DNA of 64,000 bases from Micromonospora sp. NBC_01740 (GTDB lineage: Bacteria > Actinomycetota > Actinomycetes > Mycobacteriales > Micromonosporaceae). This document shows positions 46,934 to 56,044 of this stretch, one piece after another; position 1 is the first letter of the stretch; each line of letters opens with the position of its first letter. The stretch is taken from NCBI RefSeq assembly GCF_035920365.1, contig NZ_CP109150.1:2542001-2606000 (forward strand), in the 5' to 3' direction. The translations under genes were made by a program, and so were the position numbers. The notes below the pieces were generated by a model that saw nothing but the letters and a program-made list of their open reading frames with translations, did not search any database and was not told where the DNA came from.

Positions 46934-49123
46934 TTGTCAGTTCACCGAACGCGTCGATGGGGTGCCGCCCTGTTCGCCGCCACGGTCACAGCAGGCCTGC
47001 TGGGCGGCGCTTCCGCCCAGGCCGTCACGGGTGCCCAGCCGGTCCCGGACGGCACCTACCGGTTCAGCGCCAAGGTCACCTTCGGCGATCTCCGCGCCTG
47101 CTCGGGTGCGCTCGTCGACAAGAACTGGGTCGTGACGACGAAGAGTTGCCTGGCCGAGGGCAGTGCGCCGGTCGCCGCCGGCCCGCCCAGCCGGCCGACC
47201 ACGGTGCTGGTCGGCCGCGCGGACCTCACCGGCACCGCCGGCCACCAGCGCTCGGTGGCGGCGGTCGCACCGCACCCCGACCGCAACGTCGCCCTGGTCC
47301 GCCTCGCCGCCCCGGTCACCGACGTGCCGCCGGTCGCGCTCGCCAGCACGCCGCCGTCGGCCACCGAGACGCTCAAGGTCACCGGCTACGGCCGGACGGC
47401 CACCGAATGGGTGCCGGATCGCCTGCACCAGGGCTCGTTCACGGTGCAGGACGTCGACGCCACGTCGGTCGGCCTGCTCGGCGCGTCGGCCGGCGCGACG
47501 CTCTGCAAGGGCGACGCGGGCGGCCCGGCGTTCCGCGACGGGTCCGCCGAGCTGGTCGCGGTCGTCAGCACCTCGTGGCAGAAGGGCTGCCTGGCCGAGA
47601 CCGAGACCCGCGACGGCGCCACCGCCACCCGGGTCGACGACCTCGGTTGGTGGATCCGCTGGCAGACCACCGACGTCCACCTCTTCGGCGTCACGAATCA
47701 GCTCATGCCGGACGCCACCGTGCAGAGGCGGCTCGTCGCCCACGCCGTCGACTCCGCCACCGGCGGCCTGCAGACCCGCACCGCGGCCGCGCTCCTGCCC
47801 TTCGCTCCCAAGTCGATGGCCACACTCAACGCGGACACCATCCTGCTGACAAACGGGGCCGGCGAGCTGCACCGGGTGGATGTGGCGAACACGGTCGCAC
47901 TGACCTACACCATCACGAAGATCGCCTCCGCCGACTGGGCCTTCGACAAGTTGGTCTACGACGGACACGGCTCGCTGTACGGCATCCTCTCGGGCTCCCT
48001 GCGTCGCTTCACGGTGACCAGCGCCAAGCCGGCGGCGGCCGACTTCACGGCCCCCACCACGATCAGCAGCGGCTTCGGTCTGCAGACGCTCGCCTCGCCC
48101 GGCCCCGGTCGGATCCTCGGCACCACCAGTGCCGGTCCCCTGATCTCCTACAAGATCAATGGGGCCAATTCCTGGTCCCGGTCCGATCTCCACCAGACCG
48201 GCTGGGACCGGCCCAGGGAGCTGGTCTCGCCGGGTGGGGGCCTCTATCTCACCATCCATCCGACCGACGGTCTCAAGCGCTACCGCGACGCCAACCCGTT
48301 CGACGGCCGGGGTGACGACATCACGCTGATCGGCGAGGAGCCGGTGAGCGGCGTCTGGTTCCGCCACCAGCTGCTCTCCGCGCGGCCGTGGACGGGTGTC
48401 GTGTCGGTCTTCGGCACGGGGCCGGAAGGGCGGCTGTCCCACACGACTGTCGATCCGGTGACCGGCGCCAAGCAAAAAGTGGTCGCCGCGGCGCCGCTCG
48501 GCTTCACCCCGAAGGCGATGGCCACCCTCAACGCCGACACCCTGCTGGTGACCAGCACGGGAGGGCAGCTCCACCGGGTGGACGTCACCGGCACCGACCC
48601 GCTGACCTTCACCACGACGAAGCTTGCCGACACCGGATGGACGCAGGACCGGCTGGCCTACGACGGCAACGGCTCGCTCTTCGGCATCAACGCCGGCTCG
48701 GCGCTGCGCCGATACACGGTGACCAAGCCGAAGCCGGCCTACGCCGACATCACCAACGCGAAGGCGATCACCGGCAACTTCACGCTGACCTCGCTGGCCG
48801 CCCCCGGTCCCGGCCGGATCCTCGGCACGACCAGCACCGGCAAGCTGCTGGCGTACGTCATCGACGCCGCTGGCGTGTGGACCGTCGCGGAGCTCGCCGC
48901 GGCCGGGTGGGGCGACACCGCATCGCTCTTCGGGCCCGGCGGCGGCCTCTACTACAAGCGGTTCGACTCCGGTCTGGTCGTCGCCCACCTGGACGCCAGC
49001 CCGTTCGACGACAGCGGGGCGGACATCAAGATCCACCTGCCCGACGCCCGGAACAACACGGGCTGGGACCCGATCCTGTCGGCCCGCCCGTACGACGCCT
49101 GGCCGGACGGCCGCCGCTGGTGA
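46934..49123 (+). CDS. Secreted pseudo-trypsin fused to two tachylectin-like propellers
   Basis: A 729-residue exported protein. A signal peptide ends near residue 30 (GLLGGASAQA). Residues 33-245 follow the trypsin fold, yet the triad is gone: the TAAHC motif reads TTKSC (His to Ser71), the DIAL motif reads NVAL (Asp to Asn118) and GDSGGP reads GDAGGP (Ser to Ala195). Disulphide cysteines 56, 72 and 191 remain. Two tandem copies of about 220 residues follow (starting near 290 and 525), each with MATLNADTxLL, GxLHRVDV, LxYDGxGSLxGI, SPGPGRILGTTS and GPGGGLY, resembling tachylectin-2-type lectin propellers. The start is TTG at 46934 with a GGGGG site upstream. Likely a sugar-binding surface or secreted protein without proteolysis. 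Confidence 0.8.
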   Translation: MSVHRTRRWGAALFAATVTAGLLGGASAQAVTGAQPVPDGTYRFSAKVTFGDLRACSGALVDKNWVVTTKSCLAEGSAPVAAGPPSRPTTVLVGRADLTGTAGHQRSVAAVAPHPDRNVALVRLAAPVTDVPPVALASTPPSATETLKVTGYGRTATEWVPDRLHQGSFTVQDVDATSVGLLGASAGATLCKGDAGGPAFRDGSAELVAVVSTSWQKGCLAETETRDGATATRVDDLGWWIRWQTTDVHLFGVTNQLMPDATVQRRLVAHAVDSATGGLQTRTAAALLPFAPKSMATLNADTILLTNGAGELHRVDVANTVALTYTITKIASADWAFDKLVYDGHGSLYGILSGSLRRFTVTSAKPAAADFTAPTTISSGFGLQTLASPGPGRILGTTSAGPLISYKINGANSWSRSDLHQTGWDRPRELVSPGGGLYLTIHPTDGLKRYRDANPFDGRGDDITLIGEEPVSGVWFRHQLLSARPWTGVVSVFGTGPEGRLSHTTVDPVTGAKQKVVAAAPLGFTPKAMATLNADTLLVTSTGGQLHRVDVTGTDPLTFTTTKLADTGWTQDRLAYDGNGSLFGINAGSALRRYTVTKPKPAYADITNAKAITGNFTLTSLAAPGPGRILGTTSTGKLLAYVIDAAGVWTVAELAAAGWGDTASLFGPGGGLYYKRFDSGLVVAHLDASPFDDSGADIKIHLPDARNNTGWDPILSARPYDAWPDGRRW

Positions 49124-49150
49124 CCGCCTGACCGCCCTACCGCAGTGACC

Positions 49151-49183
49151 GTGCGGGCCGCCCGATCCTCGGGCGGCCCGCAC
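49151..49183 (+). terminator. Hairpin terminator
   Basis: Perfect 15-bp stem GTGCGGGCCGCCCGA with its complement and a TCC loop, 27 bases after the lectin-fusion stop. Confidence 0.75.
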
Positions 49184-49275
49184 CGTCGTCTCCGGCCGGC
49201 GACGCCCGGCGAACCGCCCCGACCCGGGCCGGGACGGCGGATGCGCCGGCCGGCGGGGCGCAGAATGGATCGGGC

Positions 49276-49304
49276 TTGACCCTCACGTAACGGCAGGCGG
49301 GAGC
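49276..49304 (+). promoter_or_regulatory. Possible MerR-type promoter/operator
   Basis: TTGACC (49276-49281) is followed by CTCACGTAACGGCAGG, which resembles the CTCACGTTACGTGAG-type dyad found between the -35 and -10 of TipA and other MerR-regulated promoters. The dyad is imperfect on its right side. The MerR gene starts 25 bases later, so autoregulation is likely. Confidence 0.45.
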
Positions 49305-49328
49305 CTCGGTGGCGGAAGGGAGGGAACC

Positions 49329-50087
49329 ATGGCCTACACGGTGGGACAGGTCGCGAAGGCGGCCGGCGTGACCGTGCGGACGCTGCACCACTACGACGGG
49401 ATCGGGCTGCTCTCGCCCAGTGACCGCAGCAGCACCGGCTACCGGCGCTACGACGACGCCGACCTGGACCGGTTGCAGCACATCCGCTACTACCGGGAGC
49501 TGGGGTTCCCGCTGGAGGAGATCGCCGCGATCCTCGACGACCCGGCGAGTGACCGGGCGGCGCACCTGCGTCGCCAGCACGAGCTGCTGTCCGTACGGAT
49601 CAGGAAGCTCCAGGAGATGGTCGCGGCGATCGAGTTCGCGATGGAGGCGAGCAAGTTGAACATTCCACTCACCCCGCAGGAGCGGTTCGAGGTCTTCGGC
49701 GACTTCGACCCGGACGCGCACACCGAGGAGGTCGAGCAGCGCTGGGGCGACACCGACGCGTACCGCCAGTCGAACGAGCGGGTCGCCCGCTACACCAAGG
49801 ACGACTGGCTGCGGAACAAGGCCGAGAACGAGGACTGGGCGCGGCGGTTCGTCGAGGTGATGGCATCCGGGGCGCCCGCGGACGGGCCGGCGGCCATGGA
49901 GCTGGCCGAGGAGCACCGGCAGCTCATCAGCCGCTGGTTCTACGACTGCCCGCTCGAGCTGCACACCTGTCTGGCCGACATGTACGTGTCGGACGAGCGG
50001 TTCACCGCGTACTTCGAGACGATCAGGCCGGGGATGGCCGCGTACCTGGGTGAGGCCATCCACGCCAACGCCACCACCCGCGCCTGA
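49329..50087 (+). CDS. MerR-family regulator with TipAS domain
   Basis: A 252-residue regulator of the TipA type. The N-terminal MerR HTH reads YTVGQVAKAAGVTVRTLHHYDGIGLLSPSDRSSTGYRRY, followed by a dimerisation coiled coil (about 75-110) and a TipAS-like C-terminal domain (about 120-250) with WGDTDAYRQSNERVARYTKDDW and HRQLISRWFYDCPLELHTCLADMYV. TipAS domains bind thiopeptides and other macrocycles, some with a covalent Cys link; this protein has Cys residues in YDCPLELHTC. ATG start. An antibiotic-biosynthesis-monooxygenase gene follows after 26 bases, possibly in the same transcript. Confidence 0.9.
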   Translation: MAYTVGQVAKAAGVTVRTLHHYDGIGLLSPSDRSSTGYRRYDDADLDRLQHIRYYRELGFPLEEIAAILDDPASDRAAHLRRQHELLSVRIRKLQEMVAAIEFAMEASKLNIPLTPQERFEVFGDFDPDAHTEEVEQRWGDTDAYRQSNERVARYTKDDWLRNKAENEDWARRFVEVMASGAPADGPAAMELAEEHRQLISRWFYDCPLELHTCLADMYVSDERFTAYFETIRPGMAAYLGEAIHANATTRA

Positions 50088-50113
50088 CGCGCGGCCGTAC
50101 CCGGAGGTCAGCA

Positions 50114-50398
50114 GTGTTCATCGTCGCCGGCAGTCTCTACGTCGACCCGGACCAGCGGGACGCCTACCTGGCCGACTGCGTGGAGGTCGTCCGGCAGGCG
50201 CGGTCCGCGCCGGGCTGCGTCGACTTCGCGATCGGCGCGGACCTGGTCGAGCCGGGGCGGATCAACGTCTACGAGCGCTGGGAGTCCGAGGAGCAACTGC
50301 TCGACTTCCGGGGCTCCGGCCCCTCGACGGAGCAGGAGGTGGCGATCCGCGGCGCGGAGGTGCACCGCTACCTGATCTCCGGGGTCGAGGCTCCCTGA
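50114..50398 (+). CDS. Antibiotic biosynthesis monooxygenase domain protein
   Basis: A 94-residue ABM-fold protein (FIVAGSLYVDPDQRDAYLADCVEVVRQARSAPGCVDFAIGADL, YERWESEEQLLDFRGSGPS). The dimeric ABM barrel occurs in quinone-forming monooxygenases, heme-degrading enzymes and uncharacterised stress proteins. GTG start with GGAGG 7 bases upstream. Neighbouring a TipAS regulator suggests a detoxification role, but the substrate is unknown. Confidence 0.85.
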   Translation: MFIVAGSLYVDPDQRDAYLADCVEVVRQARSAPGCVDFAIGADLVEPGRINVYERWESEEQLLDFRGSGPSTEQEVAIRGAEVHRYLISGVEAP

Positions 50399-50487
50399 CG
50401 GGGCCGGCCGGGCGTCACGGCGTCCGGTGGGCCCCGGGGCCACCGGTGCCGGCGACGCCCGGGCCGGTGTCGGCGCCCCCGGCGGCG

Positions 50488-52065
50488 TCACCCGTCCGGG
50501 CGGCGCCCTACGGCGGTCGGCGGCGCCGGTGCCGGTGGCGGGGTCAGGCCCGGGGCGAGGCGGCGCAGCGAGGTGAACGTGGGAACCAGCGCGTCGTAGA
50601 GCCCGGCGAAGAGCGGCAGCAGGGCGGCGTAGGTGGCGGCGGCGGCCGGATCCGGGCGTGCCGTCTCCTCGATGCGCACCAGGTGGGCGGCGACCTCGAT
50701 GGAGGGGATCAGCCCCAGCGCCTCCATGCCGAGCAGCGCCGCGCCGAAGCCGGAGCCCTCCCGCGTGGCGGGGAAGTGCACCGGCATGCCGAGCACGTCG
50801 GCCAGCATCTGCCGCCACAGCGCGCTGCGCGCGAAGCCGCCGCTGGCGCGAATCTCCCGGACCTCGTTGCCGGCGGCCCGCACCGAGGCCAGCACCAGCG
50901 CCAACTGCTGGCAGACGCCCTCCAGCGCGGCCCGCACCAGGTGCGCCCGGCGGTGCCCGTGGGTCAGCCCCACGTACGCGCCGCGCGGCAGCGCGCTCCA
51001 GTGCGGGGCGCGCTCGCTGAGCAGGTACGGCAGCATGATCAGACCGCCGGAGCCGACCGGTGCCAGCGCGGCCTGCGCCAGCAGCTGCTCCTCGGCGTCC
51101 TCGCCCAGCTCCGGGGCGAGCGCGTCGCCGGTCCACTCCAGCACGACGCCGCCGTTGTTGATCGCCCCGCCGACCACCCAGCGTTGCTCGGTCAGCGCGT
51201 AGCAGAACACGCCGCCGAGCGGGTCGACGCCGGGGCGCTCCACCATCACCCGCATCGCGCCGCTGGTGCCGATCGTGCAGGCCATCACGCCCGGGGCGAC
51301 CGCGCCGAGCCCGAGGTTGGCCAGCGGGCCGTCCCCGGCGCCGACGACCACCTTCGTGTCCCGGGGCAGCCCGGTCGCCGCGGCGGCCTCGGCGGTGAGG
51401 CCGGGCAGCACGGTGGTGGTGGGGACCAGCTCCGGCAACTGCTCCGCGGTGATCCCGGCGACACCGAGTGCCTCCTCGTCCCAGGAGAGCTGGTGCATGT
51501 CCATCAGCCCGGTGGCGGAGGCGACCGAGTGGTCGGTCACCAGCGCGTCGCACAGCCGCAGCAGCACCCAGTCCTTGATGCCCACCCAGTACGCCGCCCG
51601 CCCGAACAGCACCGGCTCCTGCTCGGCGAACCAGAGCAGCTTGGGCAGCGGCGCCATCGGATGCACCGGGGTGCCGGTGCGGCGGTGCAGCGCCAGCCCG
51701 GACGGTACCGCGCGCAGCCGCTCGGCCTGCCGGCTGGCCCGCGAGTCGGCCCAGGTGAGCGACGGGGTGAGCGGGCGGCCGTCCGCGTCCAGGCCGATCA
51801 GGCTGTGCATCGCCGTGCCGAAGGAGAGCCCGGCGATCGGCCGGTCCAGCTCCGCCACGACCGCGCGCACCGACTCCAGCACCGCCGCGTGGATGTGCCG
51901 CGCGTCCTGCTCCGCGTAGCCGGGGAAGGGTTCGTCGAGGGGGTAGCCGACCGAGTGGTGGGCGAGCTGGGCGCCGTCCAGGTCGTACGCGACCGCCTTG
52001 GTGCTGGTGGTGCCGATGTCGACGCCGATCACCACCGGGCGGAGCGGGTCACCCACCGGTCCCAC
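50488..52065 (-). CDS. gntK: FGGY-family carbohydrate kinase, gluconokinase type
   Basis: A 525-residue FGGY kinase. It has the N-terminal ATP/sugar domain start VVIGVDIGTTSTKAVAYDLDG, the catalytic-site region ADSRASRQAERLR and GLSFGTAMHSLIGLD, the phosphate loop AGDGPLANLGLGA and TIGTSGAMRVMVERP, and the C-terminal EIRASGGFARSALWRQMLADVLGMPV. It is closest in my judgement to FGGY gluconokinases, which phosphorylate D-gluconate to 6-phosphogluconate; xylulose or glycerol kinase is less likely. No gluconate transporter or dehydrogenase is nearby. The last 30 residues are Pro-rich. GTG or ATG start: the frame begins at 52065. Confidence 0.8.
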   Translation of the reverse strand: MGPVGDPLRPVVIGVDIGTTSTKAVAYDLDGAQLAHHSVGYPLDEPFPGYAEQDARHIHAAVLESVRAVVAELDRPIAGLSFGTAMHSLIGLDADGRPLTPSLTWADSRASRQAERLRAVPSGLALHRRTGTPVHPMAPLPKLLWFAEQEPVLFGRAAYWVGIKDWVLLRLCDALVTDHSVASATGLMDMHQLSWDEEALGVAGITAEQLPELVPTTTVLPGLTAEAAAATGLPRDTKVVVGAGDGPLANLGLGAVAPGVMACTIGTSGAMRVMVERPGVDPLGGVFCYALTEQRWVVGGAINNGGVVLEWTGDALAPELGEDAEEQLLAQAALAPVGSGGLIMLPYLLSERAPHWSALPRGAYVGLTHGHRRAHLVRAALEGVCQQLALVLASVRAAGNEVREIRASGGFARSALWRQMLADVLGMPVHFPATREGSGFGAALLGMEALGLIPSIEVAAHLVRIEETARPDPAAAATYAALLPLFAGLYDALVPTFTSLRRLAPGLTPPPAPAPPTAVGRRPDG

Positions 52066-52185
52066 CCCCTCGTCGGCCCTGGCTGCCGCCGACGTTACCC
52101 AGCACCCGGGTGGTCCGTAGGGGGAACAACCCGGTTTCCCGGTCGGGTCTTCCTCGGCACGCCCGCGCCCGGCGAGAATGCCGGT

Positions 52186-52204
52186 CGTGTGAACTTCTCA
52201 CACG
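52186..52204 (+). promoter_or_regulatory. Palindrome near the acylase transcription start
   Basis: CGTGTGA-ACTTC-TCACACG, 7-bp arms with a 5-base centre, 24 bases before the acylase ATG. A -10-like GAGAAT lies about 10 bases upstream, so the palindrome would cover the start point. It could be an operator or a 5' hairpin. Confidence 0.4.
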
Positions 52205-52228
52205 TCCACCGGACGGGAGGAAGTCCCG

Positions 52229-54610
52229 ATGAGGCCAAGGCCGCTCTGCGCACTGGTCACCGCCCTCGCCACTGTCGCCACCACAGCGGTCGCCGGCGTA
52301 CCGCCGGCCGCCGCGCGGCACCGTGACGGCGGCTACTCGGCGGAGATCCGCCGGGCGTCGTACGGCGTCCCGCACATCACCGCCCGCACCTTCGCCAGCC
52401 TCGGCTTCGGCGTCGGCCACGTCCAGGCCGAGGACAACATCTGCGTCATCGCGGAGAAGGTCGTCACGGTCAACGCCGAGCGGTCCCGCTACTTTGGAGC
52501 GGCGAGCCCCACGGACGCGAACGTCCGCAGCGACCTCTTCCACCGCAAGGCGATCGACGACCGCACCGCCGAGCGGCTGCTACAGGGACCCCGCGACGGC
52601 GTGCACTCCCCGTCCGACGAGGTCCGTGACCAGATCCGCGGCTTCGTCGCCGGCTACAACAGCTATCTGCGCCGCACCGGCGCGGCGAACCTCACCGACC
52701 CGGCCTGCCGGGGCAAGCCGTGGGTGCGTCCGCTGACCGAGCTGGACATGTGGCGCGCGAGCTGGGCCAGCATGGTGCGGGCCGGCTCGCGGGCGGTGCT
52801 CGACGGGATCGTCGCCGCCGCCCCGCCCACGGCCACCGGCCCGGCCGCCGCCCTCGACGCGCCGGGCGCCGCGGCGGTCGTCGCCGCCCGCGACGGCGCG
52901 CCCGCCGGCGTCGGCAGCAACGCGTACGGGCTGGGCGCGCGGGCCACCACGCACGGCGGCGGGATGGTGCTGGCCAACCCGCACTTCCCGTGGGAGGGGG
53001 CGGAACGCTTCTACCGGATGCACCTGAAGGTCCCGGGCCGCTACGACGTGGAGGGCGCGGCGCTCATCGGCGACCCGATCATCGAGATCGGGCACAACCG
53101 CACCCTCGCCTGGAGCCACACCGTCTCCACCGCCCGCCGCTTCGTCTGGCACCGGCTCGCGCTGGTCCCCGGCGACCCCACCTCGTACTACGTGGACGGC
53201 CGGGCCCGGAAGATGACCACCCGCACGGTCACCGTCCAGGTGCCCGCCCCGGGTGGCGGCACCGTGCCGGTCAGCCGCACCTTCCACGACACCCACTTCG
53301 GTCCGGTGGTCGTCGTCCCCGGCACCTTCGACTGGACCACCACCGCCGCGTACGCGATCACCGACGTCAACGCGACGAACAACCGGGCCTTCGACGGCTG
53401 GCTCGAGATGGGCCGGGCGAAGACGGTCCGCGAGCTGAAGCAGGTCCTCGACCGGCACCAGTTCCTGCCCTGGGTGAACGTCATCGCCGCCGACGCCCGT
53501 GGCGAGGCGCTCTACGCCGACCACTCGGTGGTGCCCCGGGTCACCGACGAGCTGGCCGCCGCCTGCATCCCCGCGCCGTTCCAGCCGCTCTACGCCAGCA
53601 GCGGCCAGGCCGTCCTCGACGGCTCCCGGTCGGCCTGCGCGCTGGGCCGCGACCGCGACGCGGCGGTGCCCGGCATCCTCGGCCCGGCCAACCTGCCGAT
53701 CCGGTTCCGTGCCGACTACGTGACCAACTCCAACGACAGCCACTGGCTGGCCAACCCGGAGGCGCCGCTGGAGGGCTTCCCGCGCATCGTCGGCAACGAG
53801 CGCACCGAGCGCAGCCTGCGTACCCGCCTCGGCGTGGAGCAGGTGCGGGAGCGGCTCGCCGGCACCGACGGGCTGCCCGGGCGGGGCTACACCACGTCCC
53901 GGCTCTGGCAGACGGTCTTCGGCAACCGCGCGTACGGCGGCGAGCTGCTGCGCGGCGACCTGGTGGCACTCTGCGCCGCGCAGCCCACCGCGACCGCCTC
54001 CGACGGGACCACTGTCGACCTGCGGGGGGCCTGCGCGGCGCTGAAGGGCTGGGACCTGCGCGTCGACCTGGACAGCCGCGGCGCGCACCTGTTCACCGAG
54101 TTCGCCCTGTCGGGCGGCATCCGGTTCGCCGACGCGTTCGACGCCGTCGACCCGGTGCGCACCCCGAGCCGGCTCAACACCGCCGACCCGCGCGTGCTCA
54201 CCGCGCTCGCCGACGCCGTCCGCAAGCTCGCCGGCATCCCGCTCGACGCGCGCCTGGGCGACATCCAGACCGAGCAGCGCGGCGACCGGCGCATCCCGAT
54301 CCACGGCGGACGCGCCGAGGCCGGCGTGTTCAACATGATCATCGGTCCGTTGGCGCCGGGCGTCGGCTACCCGAAGGTGGTGCACGGCTCGTCCTTCGTG
54401 ATGGCCGTCGAGTTGGGCCGCAACGGCCCCTCGGGGCGGCAGATCCTCACCTACTCGCAGTCGAGCAACCCGAACTCGCCCTGGTACGCCGACCAGACCC
54501 GGCTCTACTCGGGCAAGGGCTGGGACACCATCAAATACACGGAGGCGCAGATCAAGGCCGACCCGAACCTGCGCACCTACCGGGTGGGGGAGGGCCGCCC
54601 CCGGCACTGA
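52229..54610 (+). CDS. aac: Aculeacin-A-acylase-like penicillin amidase
   Basis: Exported Ntn-hydrolase precursor (793 residues) closely resembling aculeacin A acylase of Actinoplanes, which deacylates echinocandin-type lipopeptides, and related N-acyl-homoserine lactone and penicillin acylases. Signal peptide of about 31 residues, alpha chain starting HRDGGYSAEIRRASYGVPHITA, then the self-cleavage site GVGSNAYGLG with nucleophile Ser230-Asn231 starting the beta chain. Conserved blocks such as GDPIIEIGHNRTLAWSHTVSTARRFVWHRL and YVTNSNDSHWLANPEAPLEGFPRI follow. ATG start with GGGAGGAAG 6 bases upstream. No lipopeptide cluster is present, so quorum quenching or scavenging is a fair alternative role. 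Confidence 0.9.
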   Translation: MRPRPLCALVTALATVATTAVAGVPPAAARHRDGGYSAEIRRASYGVPHITARTFASLGFGVGHVQAEDNICVIAEKVVTVNAERSRYFGAASPTDANVRSDLFHRKAIDDRTAERLLQGPRDGVHSPSDEVRDQIRGFVAGYNSYLRRTGAANLTDPACRGKPWVRPLTELDMWRASWASMVRAGSRAVLDGIVAAAPPTATGPAAALDAPGAAAVVAARDGAPAGVGSNAYGLGARATTHGGGMVLANPHFPWEGAERFYRMHLKVPGRYDVEGAALIGDPIIEIGHNRTLAWSHTVSTARRFVWHRLALVPGDPTSYYVDGRARKMTTRTVTVQVPAPGGGTVPVSRTFHDTHFGPVVVVPGTFDWTTTAAYAITDVNATNNRAFDGWLEMGRAKTVRELKQVLDRHQFLPWVNVIAADARGEALYADHSVVPRVTDELAAACIPAPFQPLYASSGQAVLDGSRSACALGRDRDAAVPGILGPANLPIRFRADYVTNSNDSHWLANPEAPLEGFPRIVGNERTERSLRTRLGVEQVRERLAGTDGLPGRGYTTSRLWQTVFGNRAYGGELLRGDLVALCAAQPTATASDGTTVDLRGACAALKGWDLRVDLDSRGAHLFTEFALSGGIRFADAFDAVDPVRTPSRLNTADPRVLTALADAVRKLAGIPLDARLGDIQTEQRGDRRIPIHGGRAEAGVFNMIIGPLAPGVGYPKVVHGSSFVMAVELGRNGPSGRQILTYSQSSNPNSPWYADQTRLYSGKGWDTIKYTEAQIKADPNLRTYRVGEGRPRH

Positions 54611-54753
54611 CCGCGGCCCGACGAAATCCACCTATCGCCCGTTTTCGCCCGTCGTTCGGCCATTTTGCCCGTTGCGGCGTGTCCCCGTCGGCCGTTGTCA
54701 CCGTTGAAAGCTGTGACACCCCGGTTGGTGGCCTGCGCGGCGAAGGAGTCGGC

Positions 54754-55899
54754 GTGGCAAGGACTGATTCGACGGGTTCCACATGGCGGTACCGGTGGGT
54801 GCACCGGCAGAACGAACGGCGGCGGCGGGAGTTCCGCAGCGCCGACAAGGCATGGCGACGACGCGACGACGAACTGCGCCGCCTGCGTACCCTCGCCGAG
54901 GAGTTCCAGGGCTCGGCCGCGGCGGGCGCCGGCCTGGCGCTGGAGCTCGCGCCCGACGAGGTGGTGTTCTGGGTGCTGCCGGCCGCGCAGCTGGTGGAGG
55001 TACGACACACCACCGTGCTGCCCGCGCCCGACCTGACGGTCGCCCCGGCGGCCGCGCCGCCGCGGCCCCGCAGGCCGGACGGTGTCCGGGTCGCCGACGC
55101 CGGCATGGCGGTGATCACCAACCGCCGACTGGTGCTGCTCGGCGGTCGCGGTCGGCGCGACTGGGCGTACGGGAGGATGACCGGGCTGGCCCACGACCCG
55201 CACGCGCCGGTCACCCTCATGCAGGTGCTGGACCGGCGGCGCACCTCCGGCCTGATGCTCCCGGCCGACGTCGCCGCCGACTTCCGGTTCAAGCTGACCC
55301 TGGCCTTCGCCGACGCCATCGAGCAGCGCGGCGCGGTGCTCGACCAGCTCGACGAGGCGATCGCCGAGCACGCGCAGCTCAAGCCGTTCCGGCCGCAGAT
55401 CGCGACCCCGGCGCAGGCCCAGCCCTTCGCGTTCGTGCCCGGCGGCCGGCGCACCGTGGCCGTCGCCGCCGGCATCGCCCTGCTGGTGCCCGCCGCCCTG
55501 CTGGACACCGATCCCGCCGACCCGACCGGCTCGGAGGTCGCCGTCGCCGCGACCCCCGCGCCGACTTTCGTCGCCCCGCCGGTCGCCCTCCCGGCCGCGC
55601 AGGCGAAGGTGCCGCCCGCCGCGTCGAAGCCGCGACGTGGCACCACCGCGCCCACGCCGACGCCCGCCCGCGAGCGGCTCTGCGGCGCCCCGGCCAACCC
55701 GATGGGGTACGACTTCTGCGGCGGCGAGCGCATCCGCAGGCCGGCCGTCGAGGTCTGCGACTGGTTCGACTGCGTACCCGAGTTCTGGGCCGGCCGGGGC
55801 CACCTGGTGCAGTGCGGCGACGGCTCGGTCAGCCTCACCGGCGGGCGGCGCGACGCCTGCGCCGGGCACGACGGCGTGCGCCGCACGGTCCGGCGCTGA
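54754..55899 (+). CDS. Hypothetical protein with PH-like domain and Cys-rich end
   Basis: A 381-residue protein I cannot name. It begins with a highly basic coiled stretch WVHRQNERRRREFRSADKAWRRRDDELRRLRTLAEEF and a central beta-rich part (residues 55-215) with MAVITNRRLVLLGGRGRRDWAYGRMTGL and SGLMLPADVAADFRFKLTLAFADAI, which resembles a PH-like/SHOCT-adjacent domain. One hydrophobic segment (VAVAAGIALLVPAALL, about residues 230-245) is followed by a Pro/Ala linker and a C-terminal region with seven Cys (CGAP, FCGG, CDWFDC, QCGDG, DACAG). The Cys-rich part probably lies outside the cell with disulphides. GTG start at 54754 with GAAGGAG upstream. Confidence 0.65.
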   Translation: MARTDSTGSTWRYRWVHRQNERRRREFRSADKAWRRRDDELRRLRTLAEEFQGSAAAGAGLALELAPDEVVFWVLPAAQLVEVRHTTVLPAPDLTVAPAAAPPRPRRPDGVRVADAGMAVITNRRLVLLGGRGRRDWAYGRMTGLAHDPHAPVTLMQVLDRRRTSGLMLPADVAADFRFKLTLAFADAIEQRGAVLDQLDEAIAEHAQLKPFRPQIATPAQAQPFAFVPGGRRTVAVAAGIALLVPAALLDTDPADPTGSEVAVAATPAPTFVAPPVALPAAQAKVPPAASKPRRGTTAPTPTPARERLCGAPANPMGYDFCGGERIRRPAVEVCDWFDCVPEFWAGRGHLVQCGDGSVSLTGGRRDACAGHDGVRRTVRR

Positions 55900-55904
55900 C
55901 CCCG

Positions 55905-55988
55905 CTGCGCTACCTGGCCGGGCTGCGTTACCTGACCCCGCTGCGCCACCTGGCCGGGCTGCGCCGGGTCGTGGCCGGGCTGCGCCGG
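55905..55988 (+). repeat. Degenerate 18-bp repeat array A
   Basis: Three near-identical 18-base units (CTGCGCTACCTGGCCGGG and variants) followed by a 21-base unit and a partial unit, starting 5 bases after the hypothetical gene's stop. No continuous gene is supported through it. Confidence 0.7.
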
Positions 55989-56044
55989 GCCGGCGGAGGC
56001 GACAGACCGCGCGTCGTCGCCCGGCTCGGCGGGTGTCCGCACCC

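Noticed and set aside
47043..47668. An active secreted trypsin.
   Set aside because: All three catalytic positions are replaced (Ser71, Asn118, Ala195), so only the fold is supported.
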